DNA from: Hedera helix
Lineage: Eukaryota > Streptophyta > Magnoliopsida > Apiales > Araliaceae
Reading direction: 5' to 3'
Length of the DNA: 64,000 bases
Assembly (NCBI GenBank): GCA_947179155.2
Contig: OX359274.1
Coordinates: 49,137,564-49,201,563, forward strand
Shown here: positions 11,643 through 23,342 of the stretch, in pieces
How positions within the stretch are numbered: the stretch's first letter is position 1
Layout of the letters: each line of letters opens with the position of its first letter
Position numbers and translations under genes: made by a program
Notes under the pieces: generated by a model
The model's database searches: none
What the model saw: only the letters and a program-made list of their open reading frames with translations
What the model was told of the DNA's origin: nothing

Positions 11643-11647
11643 TGTAA
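11561..11647 (+). CDS. 28-codon gag-start/pol-end fusion micro-ORF (copy 2)
   Basis: Same reading frame and apparently the same sequence as the ORF at 7764-7850, ending on the TAA inside the LTR 3 start. No function is claimed. Confidence 0.6.
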   Translation: MASENQEDNYEMPGTSISGTKFHKEGRL

Positions 11648-14600
11648 GACCCCGAATTTTATGAAATATAAAATTTAATTTTTCTTCATATATATTTTTT
11701 TCTGAAACAGTAAGTGGTTAAATTAACAAAATTGAAAGTTAAGGATGTTATGTGCAAATTTTATTTTGTCGGACAATATTCGCTTTGTCGGGGAATATTC
11801 GTTTGGTCGGGGAATATTCGTGCCGTACGACGGCGCCGAAATAATAAATTATTGGTGGACCCCACAACGGAATATTTGTCGGATATAGAAAACGACAGAA
11901 GTAACCTTTTTAAATAAAAATAGTCAACGGAACTGTTAAAATACCGGTGATAAAAGAATAGTAGCATACGGTAGTTTATGGTATTTTCTGTAGCACACGG
12001 TACTCTACAGTAACACACGGTATTGCATAGTGTCTCATATTATTGGTCTGATAATTGACACCGTAACTGTTACGCATCATTTCATCGATAATTGTCACTG
12101 CATAATATTTTATATTATCAATTCAATAATTGTTGTTACACAGTATTTTGCATTATTGATTTAATAATTGTCATTACACTGTATTTTATATCATTGAGTC
12201 AATATTGTTGCTGCACTGTTTTTAAAATTATTGAACCTAATAATTGTCACAGTAACATATGCACAGTAATTCACGTTATTGAATCAATAATTGTCATGAC
12301 ACAGTAACGTATTTTTCTTTTACATACTTTCTGTATTATTGTTATCTCTATTACGGTATTATTTAAACAGTTGTATTTCATTAATTAATTGACTTGATAT
12401 CTAAGAGCTAACTATACTGTATTTATAACAATTAGTCATAATAATTGAATTGATAAAGTTATTTCTTTATAATATAAAGTTAGGTGATTATTAGGTGATA
12501 TGAAATGAATGGTGTAGATTAAAGTGTGAAATATTGTTGAATAATTGAATTGATTTGTTTATAATATAAAGTTAGGTGATTATTAGGTGATATGAAAGGA
12601 ATGGTGTAGATTAAAGTGTGAATTATTGTTGAATAATTGAATTGATTTGTTTATAATATAAAGTTAGGTGATTATTAGGTGATATGAAATGAATGGTGTA
12701 GGTTAAAGTGTGAATTATTGTTGAATAATTGAATTGATTTGTTTATAATATAAAGTTAGGTGATTATTAGGTGATATGAAATGAATGGTGTAGATTAAAG
12801 ATAATATAATATTTGAAATGGATGGTGTAGATTAAAAGATGATCTTTAAATGAATGGTTTAGATTAAATGAATGATAAGATTTTTGGCTATAAATAGAAG
12901 CCTTAACTTAAGGATTTTTCATAAACTTCCTTACTTGTTCTTTCTTTCTCTCTCTAAATACTTTTTGTGTAAGTTCTCTCTAAGTGTTCTTAAGTCATTC
13001 CTAGTTTTGAAATCTTTTGCATTCTTCTTTGAATTCCCGAGTAGAATTTTCTTATGTACAGCAACTCTTTCGAAAAATTGTAGTAAATTCATTATTTGTC
13101 AGAATTTAATGAATTAAAAGTCTGTCTCTTCAGTTTTTCGTCCTCTACAACTTTGAAGAAGGAAGAAAAGTCATCTGAAATCATCTTCATGTCTTAAAAT
13201 ACTAAAAACCGTAACCTATTCTGATTTTCGTCACTATTTTCAGTCTTAGTTTTGAAAATTCATAACTCATTCATATTAACTCCGAATTGAGTGATTCTTG
13301 AGTCTATGCCGTCTATCTTTCCGAGAGTAACATTATTTTAAAAGCATAAAGAGATTTTAAAAACTCTAGAAGACTCAAAAGTCAGATTCCTTACTGCTAC
13401 AAACAAGGAAGGATTTGTTCGGCTATAAACTTGTTTCACAATATCAAGGTAAAGAATGTCATCTTCTTTCATCTTCTATTATTAAAACTTACTACGGTAA
13501 GGGATACCATCTTTTGTCATCTTCCATTATTCAAACGTACTATGGTAAGGGATTATCATTATTTGATCCTCGATAATAATATTGTTTCTTCCTTACTCAT
13601 AAGACGTGCCTTTTATTTCCATGTATTAAATTGTGGGAATAACCTTACGGAGCGGATTGCCGCCTGTTGGTGAATAACCTTTCGTATTCATTCATTATTA
13701 ATCTCTGAGAATAACCTTACGGAGCGGATTGCCGCCTGTTTGGTGAATAACTCTTTGTACTCAAATTCTATTAAATTGTGGGAATAACCTTACGGAGCGG
13801 ATTGCCGCCTGTTGGTGAATAACCTTTCGTATTCATTCATTATTAATCTCTGAGAATAACCTTACGGAGCGGATTGCCGCCTGTTTGGTGAATAACTCTT
13901 TGTACTCAAATTCTATTAAATTGTGGGAATAACCTTACGGAGCGGATTGCCGCCTGTTGGTGAATAACCCTTGTATTAATTTCCTTCACCTTTTGTTAAT
14001 CAAACCTGCTACGGTAAGGGATATTATTTTCTTTCATACTCCTAAATCGAAATTTATTATGGAACTATTGCTTCTATAATTCCTGAAAATATTATATGTT
14101 CCATAATAGTTGAACTTCATTATTTCAACTGAACCTTCCTATTTACGTGAACATTTCTATTGAATTGTAACCGTTATTCTGAACTGTGGATTTTGAATTT
14201 CACTCCACATCATGTTGACAATTTGGACATTATTTGAATCTGTACAAAGTAAACTTCCGATACTTATTGTTATCCTATTTCTTCTGTTCATCATTTATAT
14301 CATTCTAATCATCCAAAAATCAAGCTGTTGTGAATATCTGTGGCCGGGGGCACAGATGTGATATATTTGTTGAACAGATGATAGGTTAAAGGCGATATAA
14401 TAGGTTAAAGGCGATACATCTGTTCGGTGTCTTTTATGGCACGTGGTGAATGTTCTCTTTGGCCCGTAGTGCAAAGATGAACTGTTGTTTGGTATGATTA
14501 TGACCAAAGGCTGAATCTGGTATAATCATGACCGTTGGTGTTATATTGAATGTCTTTGGCCCGTAGTGCAAAGATGAACTGTTGATCTGCATGATTATGA

Positions 14601-15151
14601 TCAGGAACTGTGAATTTGTATTATCTTGACTAATGATATTTCAGATGATAAAAGTTGATGATGTTTTTCCTAAAAAGAGAACCGAGTGGACATTATAGTC
14701 TGCATTATTCTTCTAATAGATTACTCATTCCGCTGCTATTATTGATCTGAACGTTGTTTAAGAATTTAACTGCAGTTTTTGATATAAACCTTGTAGTCTA
14801 TTGTATTCTATCAAGAACTCAGCTGTTGAAGACTAATGATAATTTATTCGTCATTATCTTAGTCATGATATTCTTTACTGGGCTATTTGAGCTCACCCTT
14901 TCTTTTGTTCCATTGTTTTTCAACAGGAGATGAAAACATAACAGGGTCTAGCCGGGGAATGGAGTGAGGGTCCGAGGAATAGTTATCATAGTCTTCACGT
15001 TTTGTAAAATAGTGTGGCAATAATAGTGAAGACTTAGTTGTGTATTATTATACACTGTATTGTTGTACGTTGTGCTTTGTTGTAATAATTTTGTTGTAGT
15101 ATTTGACGACTCAAGTTTGGGCTGTGTGGGCTCAGATTTGGGGGCGTCACA
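11643..15151 (+). mobile_element. Element B LTR 3
   Basis: 3509 bp, one base shorter than LTRs 1 and 2 because of a deletion near 15100 (TAGTATTTGACG against TAGTCTTTTGACG). Other differences from LTR 1 are C at 12211, G at 14226 and a C-to-T change at 15132. It ends GTCACA, followed by the ATGCA target duplication. Confidence 0.92.
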
Positions 15152-18100
15152 ATGCAAGATAGCAAAGTGGTCAAACAGTCAAGTTTGACTAAACTAAAGC
15201 AAAGGAAGTTAAAAACTCAAATTGGAGTTCGGTGTGAAATTTTGAGACACGGACGGTACCGTTGAGTTCAGAACGTCAAATTTAGTAAGAAAAGACATTA
15301 ACACATTTTTGTGTCGGAGTTGACTTTTTGGTCAAAGTCAACAGTTGACTTTTATTATGAAAAAGTCAACTGTGAGTTCGGATGAGAATTTTGACGAACG
15401 GATTCCGGAATTGAGTTCAGAACGTCGAAATTAGCCAGAATAGTCGTAAACACTATTTTGTGACGGGTTGACTTTTTTGGTCAAAGTCAACCGTTTGACT
15501 TGTAAATGTGAAAAGTCAAAATTTGAGAGTTTGGAGAAGAATTTTGAGAAACGGACTTCACCGTTGCGACGGGAACATTGAATTTAGTAAGTATGGACTG
15601 TAAACACGATATGTGTTTCGATTGACTTTTTGGTCAAAGTTGACCGTTTGACTTTTTAGGATAAAATGTCGAACTTGAAGTTCGGAAGTGAATTTGAAGA
15701 AACGGATGTTACCGCGACGACGGGGACGTCGAAATTAGTAGGAATCGACTGTAAGTTTTTAATTTTGACATTTCGGGTCGAAAAATCAAATAACGGGTCA
15801 AATAATTAAAAGAGGGACCCAAAAGAGTAATTTATTTAACTAAGGCAAGCTAGGGCTCAACCTATTTTCACTCCCACACGCCTCCTTCAGCTGAAATAGG
15901 AAGGGAGAGAGAGAGAAGAAGAAGAAACCATGGAAATACAAAGAAGAAGCTTGGAGAAAAATGAGCTAGGGTGGTCGGATCATCAAGGAGCAAGAATTAA
16001 AGTTTAAGCTCTCATCTTGGTGAAGCTAGAGAGCCCAGAAAATCGATCATCCATGAAGGTATAAAACTTTTCCAAACTTGAACTTTAATGAAACTTAGGT
16101 TTTATGGTTTCTTATATAGCTATGGTATGATAGCTTGGTATTTTGAGTGTTGGATCATGTTTATGTGATGATTTGAGTTATATATGTAGATCTATACAAA
16201 GATCAAGTGAAAGAAAACAAGAAATCAAGAAAAAAATGTTTCGCCGGAAAATTTTTATAAGTTGTTTGTTTAACACCGATTTGTGGTTTAATTTCAAAAC
16301 TAAAACCATATTTAGACTCCTAAGATGTAGTAGATCAGATCTGGGCAAGAAAAGTTAAGAAATCTCGCCGGAAAATTTTCGGATCGCCGGAGAAGATGAC
16401 CGGAAAAGTCGCCGCCGGCGAACTTTTCCGGGCGAGACGGTTTCTGTATGCTAGACGCAGAATCTGGAAAAAAATTCCTTCTACAAAGTTGTAGAGAATT
16501 AAATTTCGTGTGGAATAGACATAAGATTCGTAATTTTCGGATAAACGGGCTAATTACTATGATTTTCGGAAGTTTCAGCACTTTAAAAATTATAAATAAA
16601 TTAGAGAAAAATTATTTTATTCTGAAAATTATTTTTTCTGTAATGTTGTGATATTATTTTAGAATTTCTGGAAAATTTTGGTGAATTTTTGAAGAGCTTA
16701 AATATTTATTATATTTTAAGGCTATTTAAAGTTAATTTAAAAATAGTGAAAATTCATAGAAAATTCTATGAATGTTAGAAAATTATGAAACTTGGTGAAA
16801 AATCTTATAATAATATAAGATAAATATTGATGATATTTGGAGGATATAAATGTATGTTGTATTATTATTTCTATTTTAAAGCTATTAAATAATAGTTTTA
16901 TAAATAGAAATAATTATAGAAAATTATCGGATAATATGAAAAATTGGCATAACTTGAGTTCTTCAACTCCGATGACCACAAAATTTAAACTGGAACTTCT
17001 TGTTATCCTTTGTGAGATTCTGTCCAAAGATGGTTATTTATTGAAGTATAGAATGAAAGTTATAATATTTACTAGAACTTATTATTTTAAAAGTGAATGG
17101 GAATAACTCTTTGTGTGTAACTCAGAAAATTATAAAAATTTTACTGGAGCTATATGTTCATAACAGGAGTTTACTGTGAAAATTTCGTAAGTTTTTGACA
17201 GAGGAATAATTTATGATAAATGTAGTCATTTCGGACTATTTTGGCCTATTTAAAAATAGTAAATGAAATTGAAAAATTCCAGAAAAAAATATATGTTCAT
17301 GAGGATATCATATACTGATGATTCACAGAAAATAAAAAATTTCTGAATGGTTGTGGTATTTTTCATATAAATGTTTAAGTTATGAATAAATGAGAATATT
17401 AAGTTAAATGAAGATTAAAAATTAGGTAAATGTGATTTTATTGACAAATGGTCTTTTTATGAGATGTTCAGATTTTACAAGAGTATGTGGGTCATTTGTA
17501 ATAAAATGTTATGTGTATATCATTTTATGTTTATTAGTGATAAAAGAAATTGTATTGAATAAACAATTAAATAAAATTGTTTATAAGTTTAATAAATGAT
17601 TAAAATATTATTAAACGATTAATAATATTAGTAAGAGATTAAAATATTATTAAATACGGAATAATATTATAAGATGATGATTAGTGATTAAAATATTATC
17701 AAAGAAAGATAATATTACTAATAAGTTAAGGAATTATCTAATGTTTGATTATGTGGCTAAATGTTAGATAATTTATTATAAGAATAGTTGTATTATGAGT
17801 TAAGATATGATTTGCTGATGGAAAGATCAATCTTATAAATGATAGGTTTTTCATAAGAGATTAAATTAGATTGTGTAGCAGTAATCGACGGACAAGGCAA
17901 GTTTCCTATCTTCAAACTTTATTTTGTGCAAGTTTCCTAAACCCTACTCAATTTATATTCGAGCAGGATATATTATTTTATTGTTCAAGTTCCTAACTCA
18001 ATCTCAAGTTATTATGTTTCAAGCATGTTATGGTTTAATTCTGTATAATTATTCCACATCCGTAAATTATTGATTCGCACATAGTGCATGTTGCATGTGT

Positions 18101-18637
18101 TCATCAGGTATGAAAGGCTGATCACCTTCATTACCATAAGGTTCAGTTAAATTGTTCATGGCCATTATTGACACTCAACATTAATTGATTCAGTCATTTA
18201 ATTATTGAAATTATGATTCGTACTCGTTCACAGTTATTATATTGTTGAAAATCCAAAAGCTTATTCTTTCTTTCAATCATGATATATCTTTATTGTACTT
18301 AAACTTGCTGAGCAAATTCATTGCTCACTCTTGCTATATCATGATAACCAATTTCAGATTAATAAGAATGTTCGAGGAGAGCCGGAGACAGAAGCAAAAG
18401 ACAAGATTATAGTGTTATGCATGATAACTAATTTGTTATATGATGTAAGTTATTTGTGTAAGCCTTTTATGAATCTAAAGGTATATATGTAAGTTAAGGT
18501 TAGAAACCTTGGGAAATGTTGTAGAATAAACAATTTATGTTTATATATTCCGCATTAGTTATAGAACATGTATGGAGATGATGTATCGTGACGTACCAAC
18601 TCTAGGGTTCAAGGTACCCGGATTTGGGGTCGTTACA
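15152..18637 (+). mobile_element. Element A 3' LTR, right part
   Basis: Begins with the second ATGCA (15152-15156) and resumes element A's LTR. Positions 17249-18637 match 1-1389 of the window. It ends CGTTACA. Together with 3518-4048 (or 3667-4048) the LTR is about 3.9-4.0 kb. It holds a W-box-rich repeat block, a CT/GA-rich leader with an ATG at 15930 opening a 25-codon ORF, and long AT-rich sequence without credible ORFs. Confidence 0.88.
15160..15760 (+). promoter_or_regulatory. W-box-rich tandem repeats in element A LTR
   Basis: Roughly 150-bp diverged units are repeated about four times. Each has a cluster of TTGAC and its complement GTCAA; the clearest ones start near 15319, 15467 and 15622, in the arrangement GTTGACTTTTTGGTCAAAGT followed by CAAC and TTTGACTT. 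TTGAC is the core of the W-box bound by WRKY factors. At least four cores per unit in inverted orientation is far above chance. Stress-responsive transcription is an inference. Confidence 0.6.
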
Positions 18638-18780
18638 ATCCCGGTCGTGTCTCATATAACCCTGAGACTGGTGTTTGCCCCTTGTATCTTCCCGACCATC
18701 CCGGTCGTGTCTCATATAACCCTGAGACTGGTGTTTGTCCCTTATATCCTCCCGACCATCCCGGTCGTGTCTCTTCCTTC
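18638..18780 (-). repeat. 60-bp tandem repeat inside element D gag
   Basis: ATCCCGGTCGTGTCTCATAT recurs at 18638 and 18698, and its start again at 18758, a period of 60 bp. This encodes a charged 20-residue repeat. Element A inserted exactly at a repeat edge. Confidence 0.85.
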
Positions 18781-19204
18781 CTTGCTCTGACCTGGGTCTA
18801 CTTTGTGGGGTATCGGCCCGCTCCCTACTGCCAATGGTTGCCGACAGATCCTCTTGTAAATTCATTAGGTGGTTCTGCCAGTCTACCTGTCTGCAACGCA
18901 AGGCTTCCAATTCTATCTCAGCCTCCCTTATCTGGGACCATTTATCTCTTTCAGCTCGCTCCCTCAGGGGACTCCTCTCCAAAGGAGATATTCCAAGCTC
19001 CGAATTCTCCCGATATGATCCGGTCCTCTCCGACGCGGGTGGTGTAAACAGACGCCTCCTAAGGGGTTCAGAATGAGCGTGGGCTCGAGTTCGCCCCGAC
19101 CGATGAACTCCCGACCAGTGTTTCTTTGAGGGTCCAGTACTCACCTCTTGGGGGTCAAAGGAAGACTCTTTCCGACCTTCATTAGAACTACCTCTTCCTT
19201 CCAT
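18638..19204 (-). pseudogene. Element D gag N-terminus, truncated by element A
   Basis: The minus-strand ORF starts at 19204 (MEGRGSSNEGRKESS) and stays open for about 189 residues, until element A's LTR supplies the last codons. It is rich in Arg, Glu and Ser and has no membrane segments. Its C-terminal part has a 20-residue repeat (RHDRDGRED.R.KHQSQGYM), encoded by 60-bp tandem repeats. Its position just after a primer site and a TG...CA LTR makes it the start of a retrotransposon gag. I believe it is a Ty3/gypsy, Tat-like gag, but no zinc knuckle is visible because the rest is cut off. The remainder should lie left of element A, outside the window. Confidence 0.65.
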
Positions 19205-19251
19205 AAGAACGATCTTTATTCAAAAACAACAGGGTGACTTAAGTATCAAAC

Positions 19252-19271
19252 GGCCCTCCTTCTAGCGCCAA
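19252..19271 (-). other. Primer binding site of element D
   Basis: On the minus strand TTGGCGCTAGAAGGAGGGCC directly follows the LTR end CAACA. TGGCGC-type sites are typical of Tat/Athila-type Ty3/gypsy elements. I cannot name the tRNA with confidence. Confidence 0.6.
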
Positions 19272-19822
19272 TGTTGACGTCTGATTTTCGCTCTTGCAGT
19301 GATCACCCGTCAGCAAGGTTCCTGTACAAACAACAAACCGTTATCACCTCACAAGACAGTCGTGGTTGGGACCGTCCGGAGATGCTCCGGTGTAAGAGTA
19401 AGTTCAGGGGAATAACGTCACAATGGAGGAGCTTTTTCGTTAGCTGGAATCTCTCAGACGTTTGATAAATTAATGTTAGTGATGTAAAAAGATCCAATAC
19501 CTCCGAAAATGTGAGGTGGCCAGTATATATTAGTCCATGCATCCTCAGACGTTCAGTCATACTCTCATGAGTACAAGCAAGTAGTCCTCTTCCACCTGCT
19601 CCACTTGGTTCGTTGGGGGAAGATACCAGCCTGGGTTGCTCCCAGTGTCAGTCCGTCAAAGTGGACAAAATAGGCCCGGACGTCCTATCAACCGCCTGAG
19701 TAAATAAAGATCTGTGAACCCGGGCCCAACAGGAAGGGAAAAAACCCGACCCGGCCCAAGCCACATGAAGAGAATGGATTCACGGCCCAGAAAGCTAGGC
19801 CCAAAGAATCCACACCCCAACA
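19272..19822 (-). mobile_element. Element D 5' LTR
   Basis: 551 bp. On the minus strand it begins TGTTGGGG and ends GTCAACA, with TGTTG/CAACA terminal inverted bases. A TATA-like TATATA is present on the minus strand (19524-19530). The LTR borders the primer site and gag at 18638-19271. Only one LTR of this element is in the window, so its age cannot be judged. Confidence 0.75.
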
Positions 19823-19992
19823 GATATTTTTATAAGTTAATTTAATATTTTCACAAGCGAGTCTCCTTTAATCTTGTAAAAATATTAAATTAACTTGTAA
19901 AATATTAATTTTATACGAGAATTGATATTTTCATAAGTGAGTCTTATTTAATTTTATAAAAATATTAAATTAACTTGTGAAAATATCAATTA
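19823..19992. repeat. Fold-back AT-rich repeat (MITE-like)
   Basis: Two tandem fold-back units adjoin the element D LTR. In the second (about 19918-19991) the left arm AATTGATATTTTCATAAG pairs with the right arm CTTGTGAAAATATCAATT, with one mismatch over 18 bases. The GATATTTTCAY arm recurs in the fold-backs near 50571 and 62706. Confidence 0.55.
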
Positions 19993-20717
19993 CTATTTTT
20001 TTTTTATTGATATGTCTATTTCCAACAAACTGTATATTTATTTGTCCGTAGAAGGATCGAAAGACGTTGTGTTTGGCTCATGAAGATTTTGTCGAAGAGA
20101 GGTGTAGCCTGTCCATCACCACACTCCCGAGTCCTGATAGCTCTCTGCTATACACCCTCTTAACATATAAAAGTTAGTTAATTTTTCTCCTTTATGACAA
20201 AATACAATTTCTTTATCTTAGACATAAGAGGAATTCAAAAACTTGACTTTCCAAAACTCATAAAAGTACCCCATGATGGGTTAGTATAATTGCATAACTG
20301 AAATACCAAAAGACTAAAAAAGAAGCACAAAGGCACCCATTTCATAAGATTTTTCATCCTTCATTCTTATGGTTCAGCAATACATCGACCAAATAAAAAA
20401 CACAAACACACCCATACAATCTCCAGATTAAAGAAGAAATTATGAACCAATAACAACCGATGTTTAATGTAGAATGCTTAAACAAAAAATTTAGCAATTC
20501 ACAAATCCACAACCACAAAAAGTTACAAATTTTTCGGTACCAAAAGAAGAGATTATATTCATCCTACACATGTATATTAATATATATAATTTGTAAGCTA
20601 CATTGATTTCACAATTTTTGTGTTTTTTTTTCCTACCAAAATGTAACAGTCAGTTCACAAAAGATCCACATTTGCATTTTACCCCATTTTCAGCAATGGT
20701 GAAGAAACTCGGAATCC
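19993..20717. other. Intergenic, no gene seen
   Basis: AT-rich spacer between the element D LTR and the PRA1 relic. A GC-richer patch around 20050-20160 has no ORF of note. I see no recognisable feature. Confidence 0.5.
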
Positions 20718-21159
20718 TTAAACGTGACCAGAAACGCCAGGGGATGGCGAAGAGGTGGGAATTGGGGTGGCGCTGGATAGGAAATTGAGGAATCCGGTAG
20801 CAGCGGGCCCTTGCTCGCCCGAGGAGGAGGATGAGAGAGATGGGGTTTGTCAGGAGAGAGAAAGCCAGAACCACGGCGATGAGAGAGAGGTAATTGACGT
20901 GGAAGTAGGTAAAGTTCTTTCGGATGCGGCCGTTGGCTTCGGAAATGGACTCCGGTTTCGAGAAGGCGGTACGGTCCACCAGTTCCGACCATGGACGTCG
21001 GGCTGCTAGGACAGTGCGGACCTTTTCGGATATGTTGGTGACGAATGAGCGAAAAGCAGGGGTGGCGACGGGCGCTTGCGATTGGCCGGAGCCACCTGCA
21101 TCGGCGGTGGATTGGGTGTTTATGATGGGGAGATTTTCCTGTTGCGATAGGGAAGCCAT
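20718..21159 (-). pseudogene. PRA1 family (prenylated Rab acceptor) gene, internally deleted
   Basis: The minus-strand start at 21159 gives a typical plant PRA1.B N-terminus: variable Ser/Gln-rich head (1-32), ATPAFRSFVTNISE (33-46), RRPWSELVDRTAFSKPESIS (54-73), a KNFTYFHVNY segment and the first half of the membrane region to residue 114 (LILLLG). The frame then runs into unrelated residues. In the +1 frame from the same point, the known C-terminal motif follows (PAATGFLNFLSS) and stops at 20718. So about 60-80 residues, including the second hydrophobic half, are missing at about 20812-20822, with a frameshift. Plant PRA1 genes are usually intronless, so an intron is unlikely. PRA1 proteins act in Rab-dependent ER/Golgi trafficking; this copy should be non-functional. 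Confidence 0.82.
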
Positions 21160-22300
21160 GAAGAAGGGTTACAGCTAAATATCTTGGAGAGATTTGAAAG
21201 AGAGAAATGTAGGGGGTGTATATTTGTATTGTAGCGGAAGTGAATAAGGGAGATTCAAAATATTTTGTCGGTGGATTTTGTTAGTACCTTATTGTCATCT
21301 GTTTACCAATCAAAATTGCCACCTCAGAAATACTTATAAAAAAAATTTACGACAACCCAAAATTAATCAAGTTGAGTTAAATGTTTGTGGAGTGATAGCA
21401 CTTACTATAAGGAAGACATTAACAAAAGAAAAATGATATTTTTATTTTATTTTAGATATTATATGAATAATTATAATTGATAATATCTTAACAACAAATT
21501 AGATCTAGTGAGTTAATATTTAATCATATTCTGTATTAATATATATCACAATCTTAATTCGACAAAAAACTTTGACAATGCTAATTCTATACACACAAAC
21601 ACTAAATACCAAATACAAATTTCATTTTAACCATTAAAAAGTGGGACTTGAAAAGAATTTTCGCACCAAATCCCGTTTTTTAATAGTGAGATGAGTTTGA
21701 ATTTGATTGTTTGTGTAAGTAGACTTATTTCTTTCACAATATATAAGATGGACTCTTAACAAAATATACTCCATAACCATAAATGCATCAATTTAGAAAG
21801 TTGTACTTGGACACGAAGGAGAAAGAAAACTATTATGAAAGTTAATTTTGAATATTATAACAAATAAACTTTGATTTCATGAAATTAAAGTCAACTATAG
21901 TCTTATATAAAAATGTGATTATTAAGTAAAGAAGATTTTCTCAAATGAAAATAATACCTTTTCATATTCCCTATAGACTTTTTTATTTTCTCCTCGTGTT
22001 GATGATGTGTATTGTGCTTTGACACCAATACTATACAATGTAAAGAGTGCAAAGGTGGAAATTATGTTATGTATGTGCAAAGGCGGATATCAATTTTTAT
22101 TAAATTCAAAATTTCAAGTAATTTGTCATTGTCCAATTAATTGATTAAATTATAAACCGATGAAATGATCATTTTTAAAATCTATTAATGCGAAGAAGCT
22201 TGTTCCCTTTAACGAGGAGTACGATTGCATCTCAAAAAGGTTTAATGAAAATGCCAAATTGTAACATCTGGGTTGTCAATTGATTATATGGTTAGGCAGG
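21160..22300. other. Intergenic, mostly empty
   Basis: AT-rich spacer. It includes the likely 5' region of the PRA1 relic and one fold-back MITE (21586-21725). No ORF or RNA gene recognised. Confidence 0.5.
21586..21725. mobile_element. Fold-back MITE, copy 1 of family F
   Basis: The left arm (ctatacacacaaacactaaatac) is roughly inverted in the right arm (gtttgtgtaagtagac). The centre holds the paired signature ATTAAAAAGTGGGACTTG and CCCGTTTTTTAATAG. Similar copies are near 27453, 47001, 48628 and 49861. Confidence 0.55.
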
Positions 22301-22366
22301 CAATTTGCTTCCTTTGGAACTACCGGAGAAACTCCTCCTAATGCTGTTGCCCGGGATGTTTATTGA
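22301..22366 (+). pseudogene. Orphan coding-like exon ending in TGA
   Basis: An AG-bounded stretch reads QFASFGTTGETPPNAVARDV-Y-stop in one frame, with balanced codon use unlike its AT-rich surroundings. It looks like the last exon of a gene, but no upstream exon is seen and I do not recognise the family. Confidence 0.3.
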
Positions 22367-23342
22367 ACAATAAATAAATAAACCATCGACAAGGCTGGAA
22401 AAAGTATTCAAAATTCTCTTTTGAAGGAAACCACTAAACTACAGCTAGGTCTAGGATTCTAGTCTTAATCAACAGCTCCGGTTCTCCTCTACAAACTGGT
22501 TTCTTAAATTTATCTAAAAATTAGCGGAATCTATCCTGCAGATTTCATATGTTGGCTAACTTAAGCAAACATTCAATAAGTTTAATTGATCATTGTTTAA
22601 TATTTTCGCTTTTTTCCTATTAAAGAACACAGAAAAAGAAAAGGAAAAATACAACTATAAGCTGCCCAGAGCTAAAATAACATGGAGAACATCCACCATG
22701 GATGATGCTATCTATACATCAAGTTTCAAAGTGCTAAATAGAGATGATCTATTTAGTAGACTCTTACACAAAACAAGAAAAAGCTTTGCTTAGAGAAGAC
22801 TCCTCACTCAACCCCGTCCCCTATTCCCTGAACAAAAGATATTCGGATAGAGATCACTTATTTTGTTCACGCGGAAGACCCGGTTTGTACATTAAGTCGA
22901 GGGAAGAAGAGATTAATACTTGGACCGGCACCATAAGAAACAGTAGGGCTAATGCAACTTCTTCCAAAAGTGAATAAATGAGAGCAAATACAAGAGCCCT
23001 CAAATTATGACAATGCAAGCTTACTTTTACCACGGTACTAGGAGGATATGAGTGACTTCATGTCCATAGCAAGAAGCATGCAGTCCCATGACTATTGGAA
23101 ATGATGCACAGAGAATATTCCTGAAAACTAGAAACTTATCGGACTATTATAGATGATGCACATAGAAAATATCTGATGATATCTAAAAATTCATTTTGAA
23201 ACATAGAAGAATATCCATTCGTTATTAACGCAGAGGTTGAAATACCAGCTTACAAGACAGACATAAAGTTACTTCCATTTAAAGGAATTAATTCACTACA
23301 AGTTCAAGACAGCACACCAGCAATAAACCCAATGAGAGAAGC
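22367..23342. other. Spacer, probably including the MDL 3' UTR
   Basis: No credible protein. The portion next to 23343 is probably transcribed as the minus-strand 3' untranslated region of the MDL gene. Short ORFs at 22593-22977 have no family resemblance. Confidence 0.4.

Larger units (their letters stand above)
4049..15151 (+). mobile_element. Element B: tandem array LTR-int-LTR-int-LTR
   Basis: Three LTRs of about 3510 bp start at 4049, 7846 and 11643, an exact period of 3797 bp. They are separated by two 287-bp interiors. Every LTR begins TGTAAGACCCCG and ends GGGGCGTCACA. One ATGCA target duplication flanks the whole array, so it behaves as a single insertion into element A's LTR. The interiors retain the primer site and polypurine tract but essentially no coding sequence. 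LTR ends, primer site and pol terminus match element C, so B is a non-autonomous member of the same Ty3/gypsy family. Shared LTRs could arise by unequal LTR-LTR recombination or by insertion of a concatemer; the sequence does not decide between these. Confidence 0.92.

Noticed and set aside
4049..15151. Array as a pure assembly duplication
   Set aside because: LTR-specific substitutions, a one-base deletion in LTR 3 and a proper outer target duplication argue for real copies, though long reads should confirm.
16312..17106. ORFs of 67-89 codons in the element A LTR
   Set aside because: Random frames in AT-rich LTR sequence; no motif, and no sign of a gene inside the LTR.
18682..19076. Plus-strand ORFs of 113-121 codons
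   Set aside because: They are antisense shadows of the element D gag frame.
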